From the NCBI GenBank assembly GCA_964447525.1, contig CAYUSU010000025.1:1-22189 (forward strand): DNA of 22,189 nt, written 5' to 3'. The notes under the pieces are model-generated. The model had not been told where the DNA came from. It ran no database searches and saw only the letters and a list, made by a program, of their open reading frames with translations. Shown piece after piece: positions 1-8,066 of the stretch (the first letter of the stretch is position 1; each line of letters begins with the position of its first letter). This stretch comes from JAFGDH01 sp964447525. Lineage in GTDB: Archaea; Aenigmatarchaeota; Aenigmatarchaeia; QMZP01; QMZT01. Position numbers and translations under genes: made by a program.

Positions 1-57
1 TTTTCATCCCTTTATAGTGTGATTGGATGAAGCGCGGTTCGATTCCGCGCCACACCT
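1..57 (+). tRNA. tRNA-like 3' end (T-arm plus acceptor 3' strand), identity unknown, partial or remnant
   Basis: Positions 33-49 form a perfect T-arm: a 5-bp G/C stem (33-37 with 45-49) around the loop TTCGATT, giving an exact B-box GGTTCGATTCC. Seven bases (50-56, CCACACC) and a discriminator-like T57 follow, with no encoded CCA, as is usual in archaea. The upstream 32 bases do not fold into a normal anticodon arm. The best local stem is CATCC (5-9) with GGATG (25-29), which has a 15-nt loop and leaves only a 3-nt variable loop. GTGTG (17-21) can also pair with CACAC (51-55), giving an acceptor/T-arm minihelix. It may be the 3' exon of an intron-containing tRNA starting outside the window, or a tRNA 3' remnant left by integration. 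The T-arm is clear; the isotype is not. Confidence 0.5.
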
Positions 58-58
58 T

Positions 59-3000
59 ATGAAGAAGATGGCCATTCCGTTAGTAATCCTTATTTTAGCA
101 ATACCTATGGCGATGGCCGCGGAGATAACCGTGGAACCTTTCGCGCTCAATCTTTTCCTGTACGGCGGGGAAACGAAAAATGCGTCTCTTTTCGTGAGGT
201 GGGACGGTGATTTTCCCATTACCACGTATTCCGGATATAACATAACACAGGAAAACGGAACGTGGGACGGAATCGGGATGAATGTGAGCCTCCCGGAAAG
301 CGTTTATCTTTACCAGCACATAGCCGAGATAGTTCCGATGTCTATAACGACGGACGTCGCGCTGATCCCGGACAATTATACCATAAACGTATGGTTCGAA
401 GCGGAGCACGAAACGCCGGACTGCGAAAGGGACGGTCTCTGGGGAGACGGCCATGAGCACAGGTGCCTTGACGACGGAACCTACGAAGTGTGCAATAAAG
501 AAGGGGACGGATACGGCCACATAAATTTCTGCAACGCCATTTGCGAGGCGTCCCCCGAGTGCAGCGGATTCTCGCCGAATACAGTTTTCAGCTCATGCAC
601 GATCTACGGGGAATCGTACCTTCAGGATTACTGCAATTACGACTGCCAGATCAGCGACGACTGGTGCGAAGACGACTTCAGCGGATGCACGGCGGCGGCG
701 GAATGCGACGACAAGGAACCCAATACCGATCACTGCACATACCAGTGCGAATACAGGCCCCTTTTCATTTGCGTAAGGGACGAACAATGGGGGCAGGGAC
801 ACGAGTTCGTATGCGAACAGGACAACACGTACAGCAGGTGCTCAGTGAACGGCATGGATTACGAACACGTGGACGAATGCATATATTACTGTTCAGCTTC
901 AGAGGAATGTGATGGTGTGGCACCGGGCGAGATGGGATGCGATGATGACTGCCATTATACCGGACAACTTTGCGGGAATGACATAATCGAGATAGGGGAA
1001 GACTGCGAACTGCCGTCCACTCCGGACAGCGGGTTCTGCCCGCAGACACAAAACGAATGTTCAGGGAAATTGAAAGGTACAAGGGACGGTTACGGTGACT
1101 GTGACGACGGATGTTTCTGCGAAGAAGATGATTTCGTTTATGGCTGCATTATAGGGGAATGTGGGGCGGAGTGCGATGACGATGGTGACTGCGGCCCGAC
1201 GGAATGCGACCATCTGGATGACTGTTACGGAGGGACGTACAGGGATTATCATGATGTTGATAACGAATGCGACGGAGCGTGCGAATGCACCGAAAACCAG
1301 TGCGGGGACTTTGATCCGGTCGTGACGGATGACGACGGTGACGGTTACGACACGGAATGCGACGGGGACTGTGACGACAGCGACCCGGACGTTTATCCGG
1401 GAGCGGAAGAGATATGCAACGGGATTGACGACAATTGTGACGGAACGATCGATGAAATAAACAGACCATGCGGAGAAGGCAACTGCGCCGGAACAGAAAC
1501 CTGCTCAGCAGGTATATGGAGCGACTGCTCGACCAAAGGGAACGATTGCGGCATATGCTGCATTTGCAATTCCGATGGTTACGATACGTACGACGAGATG
1601 CAGGATTCCGACTGCTCCCCGAGCATCTGCCCTTCAGACGGTTGCGGTGCGGACGACTGCGGAACTCATATTTTCGGTGATTACCCGGAATACGTCGATA
1701 ACGAATGCCAGGGATTATTTGTATGTACACAAAAGGACTGTGACGATTACGTGACGTGCGAGGAAGATATCGACGGTGACGGTTATTCCGAAAGCTGCGG
1801 AGACTGCGACGACAGCGACACGGACGTTTATCCGGGAGCGGAAGAGATATGCGACGGAAAGGACAATGACTGCGACGGAACGACGGACGAGGGATGCGAA
1901 TGCACACCAGGCGAAACGGAACCATGCGGTTCTGGGCAATGCACCGGGACGATGGAATGCATTGAACCTGGATACTGGGGCAACTGCGATACAGAAGGGA
2001 ACGATTGCGGTGTTTGCTGCGAATGCGACGAATCGGGGAACGAGGATTTCGATGAGGAGCAGGATTCCGACTGCCCGCCAACACCATGTCCCGATGGCTG
2101 CAACATAGATTCCAACCCGTTCACATGGGATTTCGCAGGTGATGCTGATAATTTCTGCTCCGGACTGTTCCAGTGCACACAAAATCAATGCGATTACGGA
2201 CACGAATGCAGGGACGACGACTCATTAGACGGGTTGGATGGCGATTCATGCGGAGCGGAATGCGACCAAAATATTGACTGCACTGGTTACTGCTCCGGTA
2301 GTGCGAGGCATTACGGCGGATACTGCGACATGAGCGGGTGCGAATGTCAGTACGCCACTGAGGATTGCGATAACTACGATTGTTCCACGCCGAACCCGCT
2401 CACCTGCATACAGCCGGAGGAAGACACGCTGGCTGAAACCGGGGACGACTATACATGTGAAACGGATGGTTGTGAAAAGACGGGCGATCTTATTTGTGGA
2501 GGACCTTGGTTATGCAATCAGGACAGTGAATGCGATTACCAGTTATGCGGAGGGGAAGATTACGTATGCGTATTCGATTCCGTATATTCATGGAAGGGAT
2601 TATACTCAGAAAAGGGAGAAATATGCGACGACTATCACGACAACGACTGTGACGGACTAATGGATTGCGAGGACAGCGACTGCCTTGGATTGGAAGGACC
2701 GAATGGGACAATGTGCTGCGCAACGGACAGCGATTGTAACGATGGGAATGAATGCACGGATGACGTATGTCTGGACTACCAGTGCCAGATAACGATCAAT
2801 GATTCTAATACCTGTTCAGACGGCCTCTACTGCACGCTCAGCGACCACTGTTCCGAAGGGATATGCACAGGAATGCAAAAGAACTGCGACGACGGGAACG
2901 AATGCACGTCGGAGGTTTGTGAAGAGAACCTCATGGGGGATTGTGTTTACAACAACCTCCCGGACCAGACCCCGTGCGGAACGGAAAGAGACTGCCTGGA

Positions 3001-6000
3001 CGACCAGTGCGTACTGCTGAACTGGACGAACTATCCTGACGACGGGCATGACTACTGCATGTCAGGAACGTGCGAAACGTATTCATGCGACGCCGTTTCG
3101 TCGGAATATGACGTGATATGCGAACCTCCGTGCTATAACTGGACATTATTTCATGACGGAAATCCAAGTGAAATGCTGCAATTCCCCCAGGGAGGAGGAA
3201 GTAATTCATCCGCAAAGATAGAGATGCCGACGAACATAAACATAACCACCGCCAGGGTCGACCTCTCAGGGCTTTCCGTGATATATTCAAGTGACAAAAA
3301 GATAGACATAGTGGTAGTGACCGACCTGTCCGGCAGCATGGACGACAACTGCGGACCTGACGGGATAGCGCAGCCCGGCGAGACCCCGTGCAAGATAAAC
3401 GACGTTAAACTGGCCAACAGGGAACTCATCAACATAACGCTTGATTCATCACCCAACAACACAGTGGGTCTCGTGGGTTACAGTACGTGGGTGGAGGAAT
3501 CCGCGAACCTGACCGTGAACAAAACAGAGCTTTTCGGCCAGACAGACGGGTATGACGCGTTGTACAAGACATGCATATCATGCGGGCTGCAGAAGGCGAT
3601 AGAAATATCAGACGAAGGCAGCAACCCGACGAAGGTTATTCTTTTAATGACGGACGGTTACCCCAACAGGTGCACGTACGGCGCCTGCACGAACATAATA
3701 GCAAGGGACGAAGCTATCGCATTCGCCGAAGATGCATGGGAAACGCACGGAATAATGGTATACACCGTGGCTTTTGGCGAGGACTCCGATCAGGGCACGA
3801 TGCAGACAATCGCCGACGTGGGGAACGGTGAATATTATTACACCCCGTCCGACAACCTGACCGCCTTCTATACCGACATAATAACAAAGCTCATAGAGAC
3901 TCACCCGGAAAACCTGACGTTTGACGCGGGAAGGAACGGGATTTACGAATGGAACTTTACGGGCGAATTCAATGCGAACGATACCGCAAATTTCGCGGAG
4001 GAACTCGGCAGGATCACCCACAAATGCCAGTCGGACCCGTGCCCTGGATGTGTACATAATTCCTCGTCCGGCAACTGCACGGTAGACATCGAACTGGAAT
4101 CGGAAGCAGCCGGAAGGGTATTACTGTCGAATCTTTACATATACGGATGCGAATGCCTCGGGGGGACATGCCCGGTCTACAACCCGTCCGGCGAGGTGAC
4201 CCCGCTTAATGAGGAAACCCCGCAGGGTTCCATTTTCATGCCAACCCCACCGGAAGAAACATCCAGTCCAGTCCCTGAAATAAACATAGAAGAACCGAAT
4301 TACACCGGCAATACGCTGACACTAAAGGGATGCATTGAAGGAGGTAAAGGTAAAATAATCCTCTACCTGGAAAACGAGATCGTGCAGGAAGCAATCCTTG
4401 ACGAGGAAGGGTGCTTCGAGATAGAATACGTTCACGAACTTCCCGAGGGCATGAACAAAATAACATTATGGAACGAGGATGAAAAGATACTTGAAACCTA
4501 CGTCAATGCGTATTCCGAAATGCCTGAAGAAGAAAACGAAGGGAAGATAGCGGAGCCTTACGAAATAGAACTGAAAAGGGATAACGGCGTAACGGGTATG
4601 ATATTTTCAGGAATATCCAGCCATGTGTTTATTATTGTCTTAATGTCACTGATCATTTTGGCCGCTTTCGTGATACATGGAAAAAAAACAGCCAAAAAAA
4701 GCAAAATGGCATTTTTAATCATAGTAATATTATCATTGAATGCAGTTACTTTTTCTGCAGCAAGCGTTTTTGCACAGGGAACCGAATGTTCAAACGACGG
4801 CCTCTGGGGCAACGGCCACGAATTCGTCTGCATTGACGACTCCACATATAATGAATGTTACCAGGGAACTTACATTCACGTTTACGAATGTTCGGAGGAA
4901 TGCGGATCAGACCCGGAATGCGCGAACGGAGAACCTAATACCGGTTTCTGCACATATCAATGCGATTACAAACCTCTCATCGTATGTTTCAGGGACAGTC
5001 TGTGGGGTTATAATTATTTCGGGCCGGATCACGAATACATGTGCAACCCGGACAACACTTACATGCGATGTTCGGAGAGCGGTATGGATTATGACCATAT
5101 CAATTTTTGCAAGTATTATTGCTCCGCTTCGGCGGAATGCGAAGGTATCGCTCCCGGAGACAACGGATGTGATCTGGACTGCCAGTTCATCGAGCCGGAG
5201 ATGTGCGGCGACGGGATCATACAGCAACCGGAGGAATGCGAATATCCCTCCACGTCAGACAACCCGTTATGTTCACAGAGCGAGACGGAATGTGATGGGA
5301 TGAAACTCGGAACAAGGGACCCGTTCGGAGAATGCAACAGCGGCTGTTTTTGTATCGAGGATGATTTCACATACGATTGTTCCGTGACCGAATGCGGGGC
5401 GGAATGTGATGATCAGATAGAATGTGACGACAAGTGTGTAGGTGAAGTTTATCATTATGACGGAAATTGTGAAAGTGATTGTTCATGTTCTTACGAAACC
5501 GAGGATTGTAACGATTACGATTGTAACGAAGAGACGCTGATATGTGAGATAGATACTATTGAGATGATCAGGGAAACAGGAGAAGAATACAGCTGCACAT
5601 CAAACGGTTGCGAGGTCACGAACAACAGGGACTGTGGCGGACCATGGATATGTGATGAAACCCAATTATGCGAAATTGTATCCTGCGCTGACGAAGAATA
5701 TGTGTGTCTTTATGATTCGGAATACTACTGGGGAGATCCAACATATCCGATTGAATCTGATTGTACTGATGGATTGGACAACGATTGTGACGGACTGACG
5801 GACTGCGCGGATGATGATTGTTACGGTGAAGAGGGACCAGGCGGAAAAATGTGCTGCCATGTAGATAATGATTGCTCGGATGAGGTGAATGAATGCACAG
5901 ATGAAATTTGTATAGATTATATGTGTGAAAGTTTTATTGACGACACGAACGTGTGCGGATTCCCTCAGGATTGCCCGGAAGACCACTGCATCGGGGATTT

Positions 6001-7651
6001 CTGGACCATATTCCCCGACGACGGGCATGACTTCTGTTCAGATGGAGAATGCATAACATATTCATGCGAGCCAATGGATTCGTATGCTGATCCCGTATGT
6101 GAGGAATGCGACCAGACCGATTACCAGATAATTTTACAGACCGACTCTTCGGATTATAACACCGGAGAAGAAGTTTCGATAACAGGAGAGGTAACCAACC
6201 CGGATTGTGTGCCGGTTCAGAACAGATATGTTTCGATACTTGTCACGGACTTCATGGGAACGCCGAAATTCATCGCCCAGCTTAAAACGGATTCCATCGG
6301 GATGTTCGGTATGGTTTTCGGGATACCGGGTGAATGGAGAAACGGTTCATACGTTGTCCGAGCCACATACAACACCATTTCAAATTCCACACCTTTTGTG
6401 ATCACAGTACCTGGTGTTGATCATCTGTTATTTTCGCAGGTTTTTTACGACACCCCGGGGGAGGATTATGACGAAGAATGGGTAGAATTATACAATCCCA
6501 CTAATCATCCGATAAGCCTGGCAGGACTGAAAATATACGACAATGTGAGCAGCTGGGAAATCCCCGGAGGAACTATCGGAGCGAATGATTATTACGTAAT
6601 AGCGAGAAACGCGAATGGATTCGCAAACCTTTATGGTTGCCAGCCGCATGTCGAGGGTTTCACAAGATCCCTCAACAACGACGGTGATATCGTCTCATTA
6701 AGAGACAACGGCAACGAAATCGACATGGTAGCATGGGAAGGCTACATGGGATGGGATTTGGTTGCGGACCCCAATGAATCCCTAAAGAGGATTCCCGTGT
6801 CCTTAGATACGGACACTCCCCTTGATTGGATTGATCACCAGGTCCCATCCCCTCATTGTATCTTTCCCACAGGAGGCCTTGATCCGGTTGAAAACCTTCA
6901 GATAGGCAGCGATGGAGATGATTCGCTGTTGTCATGGGATTCATCCGGAGCGAATGCCGGTTACAACATATACACTTCCGAAACACCGGATGGTTTCGAT
7001 TACGAAAATCCAGAGACAACGATCGAAGGAAACCACTGGAAGGATCCTTCATCACAGAATTATCAGCAAAAATACTACGTTGTTCGCGCATTCGACAGCA
7101 ACGGTAACGAAGAGGAGAACACGAACGTTGTAGGGAAGTTTGACATAACCCTCCATTCAAACGGGAAGGGGATAAATTACATCTCTCTTCCTCTGATAAC
7201 TGACACGCAAACATCAGGCGAACTCGGCCAAAAAATAGGGACATACGTTTCCATCGGTAAATGGGTACCGGTCGGGCAGGTAGGGATTGAAGAAGGAGAA
7301 TTCCTTCTGAACCCTTACGAAGGATACATGGTCAGGGTCAGCGAAGATACGAAGTTTACGATATACGGAAGCGTTCCGGATGTTTTAGACAAGATAAAAC
7401 TAAGAAAGGAGCCGGGAACATACGGTATATACTGGATCGCTCTTCCCGTCGGGACATCCCTCTCGAAGGCATCAGAGTTGATGGCGAGCATCGGGGAAAA
7501 ATGCTTGTCTGTCTCCAGATGGGATCCGATCGCACAGGTACCAGAAAGCTGGATATCATTCAACGGCGGTTTCGGAAAGGACTTCAGGATAGAACCCGGA
7601 TCAGGATACGAAATAGCGATCAGCGGCGATGTTGACTGGTATCCTGAATAA
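59..7651 (+). CDS. Giant secreted Cys-rich protein with MopE-type repeats, VWA and lamin-tail domains (apparent in-frame fusion of two secreted proteins)
   Basis: The start is the first ATG (59), which gives a good signal peptide: KK, a hydrophobic core, and likely cleavage after about residue 20. An in-frame TTG at 23 lies inside the tRNA-like element. Order of parts: beta-rich domain (22-115); Cys-rich region (122-1050) with CGDGIIQ-like motifs and two MopE-type Asp/Cys motifs (about 424-466 and 570-612); VWA domain (about 1080-1280) with MIDAS DLSGS (1089-1093) and a later MTDG; Ig-like domain (1406-1486); TM helix (about 1520-1541) with Lys-rich tail. A second signal peptide starts at Met1550 and is followed by a second Cys-rich region (1577-2015), an Ig/MG2-like domain (2022-2118), a lamin-tail domain (2122-2266), an FN3-like domain and two copies of a roughly 75-residue C-terminal module (2372-2530). 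N-glycosylation sequons are frequent. The MIDAS and Asp-rich motifs suggest divalent-metal-dependent adhesion on the cell surface; this is inferred. The function is unknown. Confidence 0.85.
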   Translation: MKKMAIPLVILILAIPMAMAAEITVEPFALNLFLYGGETKNASLFVRWDGDFPITTYSGYNITQENGTWDGIGMNVSLPESVYLYQHIAEIVPMSITTDVALIPDNYTINVWFEAEHETPDCERDGLWGDGHEHRCLDDGTYEVCNKEGDGYGHINFCNAICEASPECSGFSPNTVFSSCTIYGESYLQDYCNYDCQISDDWCEDDFSGCTAAAECDDKEPNTDHCTYQCEYRPLFICVRDEQWGQGHEFVCEQDNTYSRCSVNGMDYEHVDECIYYCSASEECDGVAPGEMGCDDDCHYTGQLCGNDIIEIGEDCELPSTPDSGFCPQTQNECSGKLKGTRDGYGDCDDGCFCEEDDFVYGCIIGECGAECDDDGDCGPTECDHLDDCYGGTYRDYHDVDNECDGACECTENQCGDFDPVVTDDDGDGYDTECDGDCDDSDPDVYPGAEEICNGIDDNCDGTIDEINRPCGEGNCAGTETCSAGIWSDCSTKGNDCGICCICNSDGYDTYDEMQDSDCSPSICPSDGCGADDCGTHIFGDYPEYVDNECQGLFVCTQKDCDDYVTCEEDIDGDGYSESCGDCDDSDTDVYPGAEEICDGKDNDCDGTTDEGCECTPGETEPCGSGQCTGTMECIEPGYWGNCDTEGNDCGVCCECDESGNEDFDEEQDSDCPPTPCPDGCNIDSNPFTWDFAGDADNFCSGLFQCTQNQCDYGHECRDDDSLDGLDGDSCGAECDQNIDCTGYCSGSARHYGGYCDMSGCECQYATEDCDNYDCSTPNPLTCIQPEEDTLAETGDDYTCETDGCEKTGDLICGGPWLCNQDSECDYQLCGGEDYVCVFDSVYSWKGLYSEKGEICDDYHDNDCDGLMDCEDSDCLGLEGPNGTMCCATDSDCNDGNECTDDVCLDYQCQITINDSNTCSDGLYCTLSDHCSEGICTGMQKNCDDGNECTSEVCEENLMGDCVYNNLPDQTPCGTERDCLDDQCVLLNWTNYPDDGHDYCMSGTCETYSCDAVSSEYDVICEPPCYNWTLFHDGNPSEMLQFPQGGGSNSSAKIEMPTNINITTARVDLSGLSVIYSSDKKIDIVVVTDLSGSMDDNCGPDGIAQPGETPCKINDVKLANRELINITLDSSPNNTVGLVGYSTWVEESANLTVNKTELFGQTDGYDALYKTCISCGLQKAIEISDEGSNPTKVILLMTDGYPNRCTYGACTNIIARDEAIAFAEDAWETHGIMVYTVAFGEDSDQGTMQTIADVGNGEYYYTPSDNLTAFYTDIITKLIETHPENLTFDAGRNGIYEWNFTGEFNANDTANFAEELGRITHKCQSDPCPGCVHNSSSGNCTVDIELESEAAGRVLLSNLYIYGCECLGGTCPVYNPSGEVTPLNEETPQGSIFMPTPPEETSSPVPEINIEEPNYTGNTLTLKGCIEGGKGKIILYLENEIVQEAILDEEGCFEIEYVHELPEGMNKITLWNEDEKILETYVNAYSEMPEEENEGKIAEPYEIELKRDNGVTGMIFSGISSHVFIIVLMSLIILAAFVIHGKKTAKKSKMAFLIIVILSLNAVTFSAASVFAQGTECSNDGLWGNGHEFVCIDDSTYNECYQGTYIHVYECSEECGSDPECANGEPNTGFCTYQCDYKPLIVCFRDSLWGYNYFGPDHEYMCNPDNTYMRCSESGMDYDHINFCKYYCSASAECEGIAPGDNGCDLDCQFIEPEMCGDGIIQQPEECEYPSTSDNPLCSQSETECDGMKLGTRDPFGECNSGCFCIEDDFTYDCSVTECGAECDDQIECDDKCVGEVYHYDGNCESDCSCSYETEDCNDYDCNEETLICEIDTIEMIRETGEEYSCTSNGCEVTNNRDCGGPWICDETQLCEIVSCADEEYVCLYDSEYYWGDPTYPIESDCTDGLDNDCDGLTDCADDDCYGEEGPGGKMCCHVDNDCSDEVNECTDEICIDYMCESFIDDTNVCGFPQDCPEDHCIGDFWTIFPDDGHDFCSDGECITYSCEPMDSYADPVCEECDQTDYQIILQTDSSDYNTGEEVSITGEVTNPDCVPVQNRYVSILVTDFMGTPKFIAQLKTDSIGMFGMVFGIPGEWRNGSYVVRATYNTISNSTPFVITVPGVDHLLFSQVFYDTPGEDYDEEWVELYNPTNHPISLAGLKIYDNVSSWEIPGGTIGANDYYVIARNANGFANLYGCQPHVEGFTRSLNNDGDIVSLRDNGNEIDMVAWEGYMGWDLVADPNESLKRIPVSLDTDTPLDWIDHQVPSPHCIFPTGGLDPVENLQIGSDGDDSLLSWDSSGANAGYNIYTSETPDGFDYENPETTIEGNHWKDPSSQNYQQKYYVVRAFDSNGNEEENTNVVGKFDITLHSNGKGINYISLPLITDTQTSGELGQKIGTYVSIGKWVPVGQVGIEEGEFLLNPYEGYMVRVSEDTKFTIYGSVPDVLDKIKLRKEPGTYGIYWIALPVGTSLSKASELMASIGEKCLSVSRWDPIAQVPESWISFNGGFGKDFRIEPGSGYEIAISGDVDWYPE
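422..3140 (+). repeat. Cys-rich block A, colinear with block B (4787-6110)
   Basis: The protein encoded here and that of 4787-6110 share the same ordered landmarks: C-x-[RN]DGLWG-x-GHE with TY; NT-x2-CTYQC; GMDY with YYCSAS-x-EC; CG[ND]-x-II with E-x-CE and PST; GTRD; CFC-x-EDDF; CGAEC; TEDC; GGPW; DNDCDG; CTD-x-[VI]C; FPDDGHD/YPDDGHD; and TYSC. Block A is longer because about 1.09 kb, with the two tandem MopE units, lies between two CGAEC copies (codons at 1160 and 2249), where block B has one (5393). This indicates an ancient gene duplication followed by expansion of block A, or loss from block B. Confidence 0.8.
1328..2200 (+). repeat. Two tandem MopE-type units of about 438 nt (146 aa)
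   Basis: Units begin at 1328 and 1766. Each carries D-x-DGDGY, a Cys, CDDSD, VYPGAEEIC, DNDCDGT (or DDNCDGT) and TDE/IDE, then CG-x-G-x-C-x-GT, GNDCG-[IV]-CC, QDSDC and a closing CTQ-x2-C. The Asp spacing matches the putative metal-binding motif seen in MopE (PF11617-like) and resembles thrombospondin type 3 calcium-binding repeats. DNA is still nearly identical over short stretches (GTTTATCCGGGAGCGGAAGA occurs in both), so the duplication is more recent than that of blocks A and B. Confidence 0.8.
4706..7651 (+). other. Second secreted-protein module inside the giant ORF (possible separate gene)
   Basis: The ATG at 4706 begins a textbook signal peptide (MAFLIIVILSL, then ASVFAQ; likely cleavage after the Ala coded at 4772). 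It lies directly after the C-terminal TM and KKTAKKSK tail of the upstream half. Read alone, 4706-7651 is a complete 981-aa secreted protein: Cys-rich, Ig/MG2-like, lamin-tail, FN3-like and twin C-terminal modules, with no C-terminal TM. I see no Shine-Dalgarno site or TATA box close upstream, so independent initiation is not shown by the sequence. An A8 run (4681-4688) and an A7 run (4694-4700) precede it. Losing one A would put ribosomes in a frame that stops at TAA 4716-4718. Confidence 0.55.
4787..6110 (+). repeat. Cys-rich block B, shorter counterpart of block A
   Basis: It begins at CSNDGLWG and runs to the Cys-rich segment before the Ig/MG2-like domain. It keeps the landmark order of block A but lacks the tandem MopE expansion, retaining only the short DNDCDGLTDC motif. 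Codon-level divergence from block A is high. Confidence 0.75.
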
Positions 7652-7672
7652 ATATTTGGTATAATACCAGTA
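7635..7672. terminator. Inverted repeats at the 3' end of the giant ORF
   Basis: ACTGGTAT (7635-7642, the last codons) can pair with ATACCAGT (7664-7671). Within this lies a smaller palindrome TGGTAT-A-ATACCA (7657-7669). An AT-rich stretch with T-runs follows to about 7694. The overlapping inverted repeats could form alternative hairpins at the mRNA 3' end, or be an operator next to the TATA-like box of the following small gene. Confidence 0.4.
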
Positions 7673-7680
7673 TTTATAAT
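7671..7680 (+). promoter_or_regulatory. TATA-like box for the 97-aa ORF
   Basis: TATTTATAAT is centred about 24 nt before the ATG at 7699, the spacing expected for a leaderless archaeal transcript. Confidence 0.4.
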
Positions 7681-7698
7681 TTTATTATATTTTTATGT

Positions 7699-7992
7699 AT
7701 GGACGGATTCGATTTATTAAAAAAAGGTAATTTTTTAACGAACAAAACATTTCAATATGAAATAAATTCTTACACTAGAAAAAATTTACTTGATTTTTAT
7801 GTTATTCATATTTTCCAAAACGATATAAAATTAGGTGAAATTGAATACGTTGATGCTTTTATTTTCAATAATAAATTAAGAGGTATTAATCCAACCGATG
7901 AACCATCAAGTAAAATTAATTCATGCGAAAGCATTATATCATTAAAATTAAACTCAGAAGAAATCGATGATTTCGGGTATATTTTCAATTAA
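7699..7992 (+). CDS. Hypothetical AT-rich 97-aa protein
   Basis: I do not recognise this protein. It has no signal peptide, TM helix or Cys motif, and is rich in Asn, Ile, Phe and Lys. The middle reads as alternating beta-strand-like segments (FYVIHIF, then KLGEIEYVDAFIF). Its codons are strongly A/T-ending, in sharp contrast to the G/C-richer surface genes on both sides, so it may have been acquired separately. A TATA-like box sits at leaderless distance and a T-rich stretch follows the stop. It occupies the gap between two secreted-protein genes, but nothing links its function to theirs. Moderately sure it is coding. Confidence 0.5.
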   Translation: MDGFDLLKKGNFLTNKTFQYEINSYTRKNLLDFYVIHIFQNDIKLGEIEYVDAFIFNNKLRGINPTDEPSSKINSCESIISLKLNSEEIDDFGYIFN

Positions 7993-8029
7993 AAATATTC
8001 TTTTTTAATCATTCTTGGATAACAACATG

Positions 8030-8037
8030 TTTATAAG
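8030..8037 (+). promoter_or_regulatory. TATA-like box for the second surface-protein gene
   Basis: TTTATAAG lies about 34 nt before the GTG at 8067, predicting transcription start near 8059 and a very short leader. A T-run (8001-8006) just before it may end transcription of the 97-aa ORF. Confidence 0.4.
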
Positions 8038-8066
8038 TTTTATTTCCAAAATTGTGTTATTGCTAG

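Noticed and set aside
5..29. CATCC/GGATG stem as the anticodon arm of a complete tRNA
   Set aside because: The loop is 15 nt, no normal anticodon with T33 and a purine at 37 fits, and only 3 nt would remain for the variable loop.
1149..2087. A 312-aa open frame on the minus strand inside the giant gene
   Set aside because: It reads as Arg/Ser/His-rich low-complexity sequence, the mirror image of Cys/Asp-rich codons on the plus strand; no start signal or domain.
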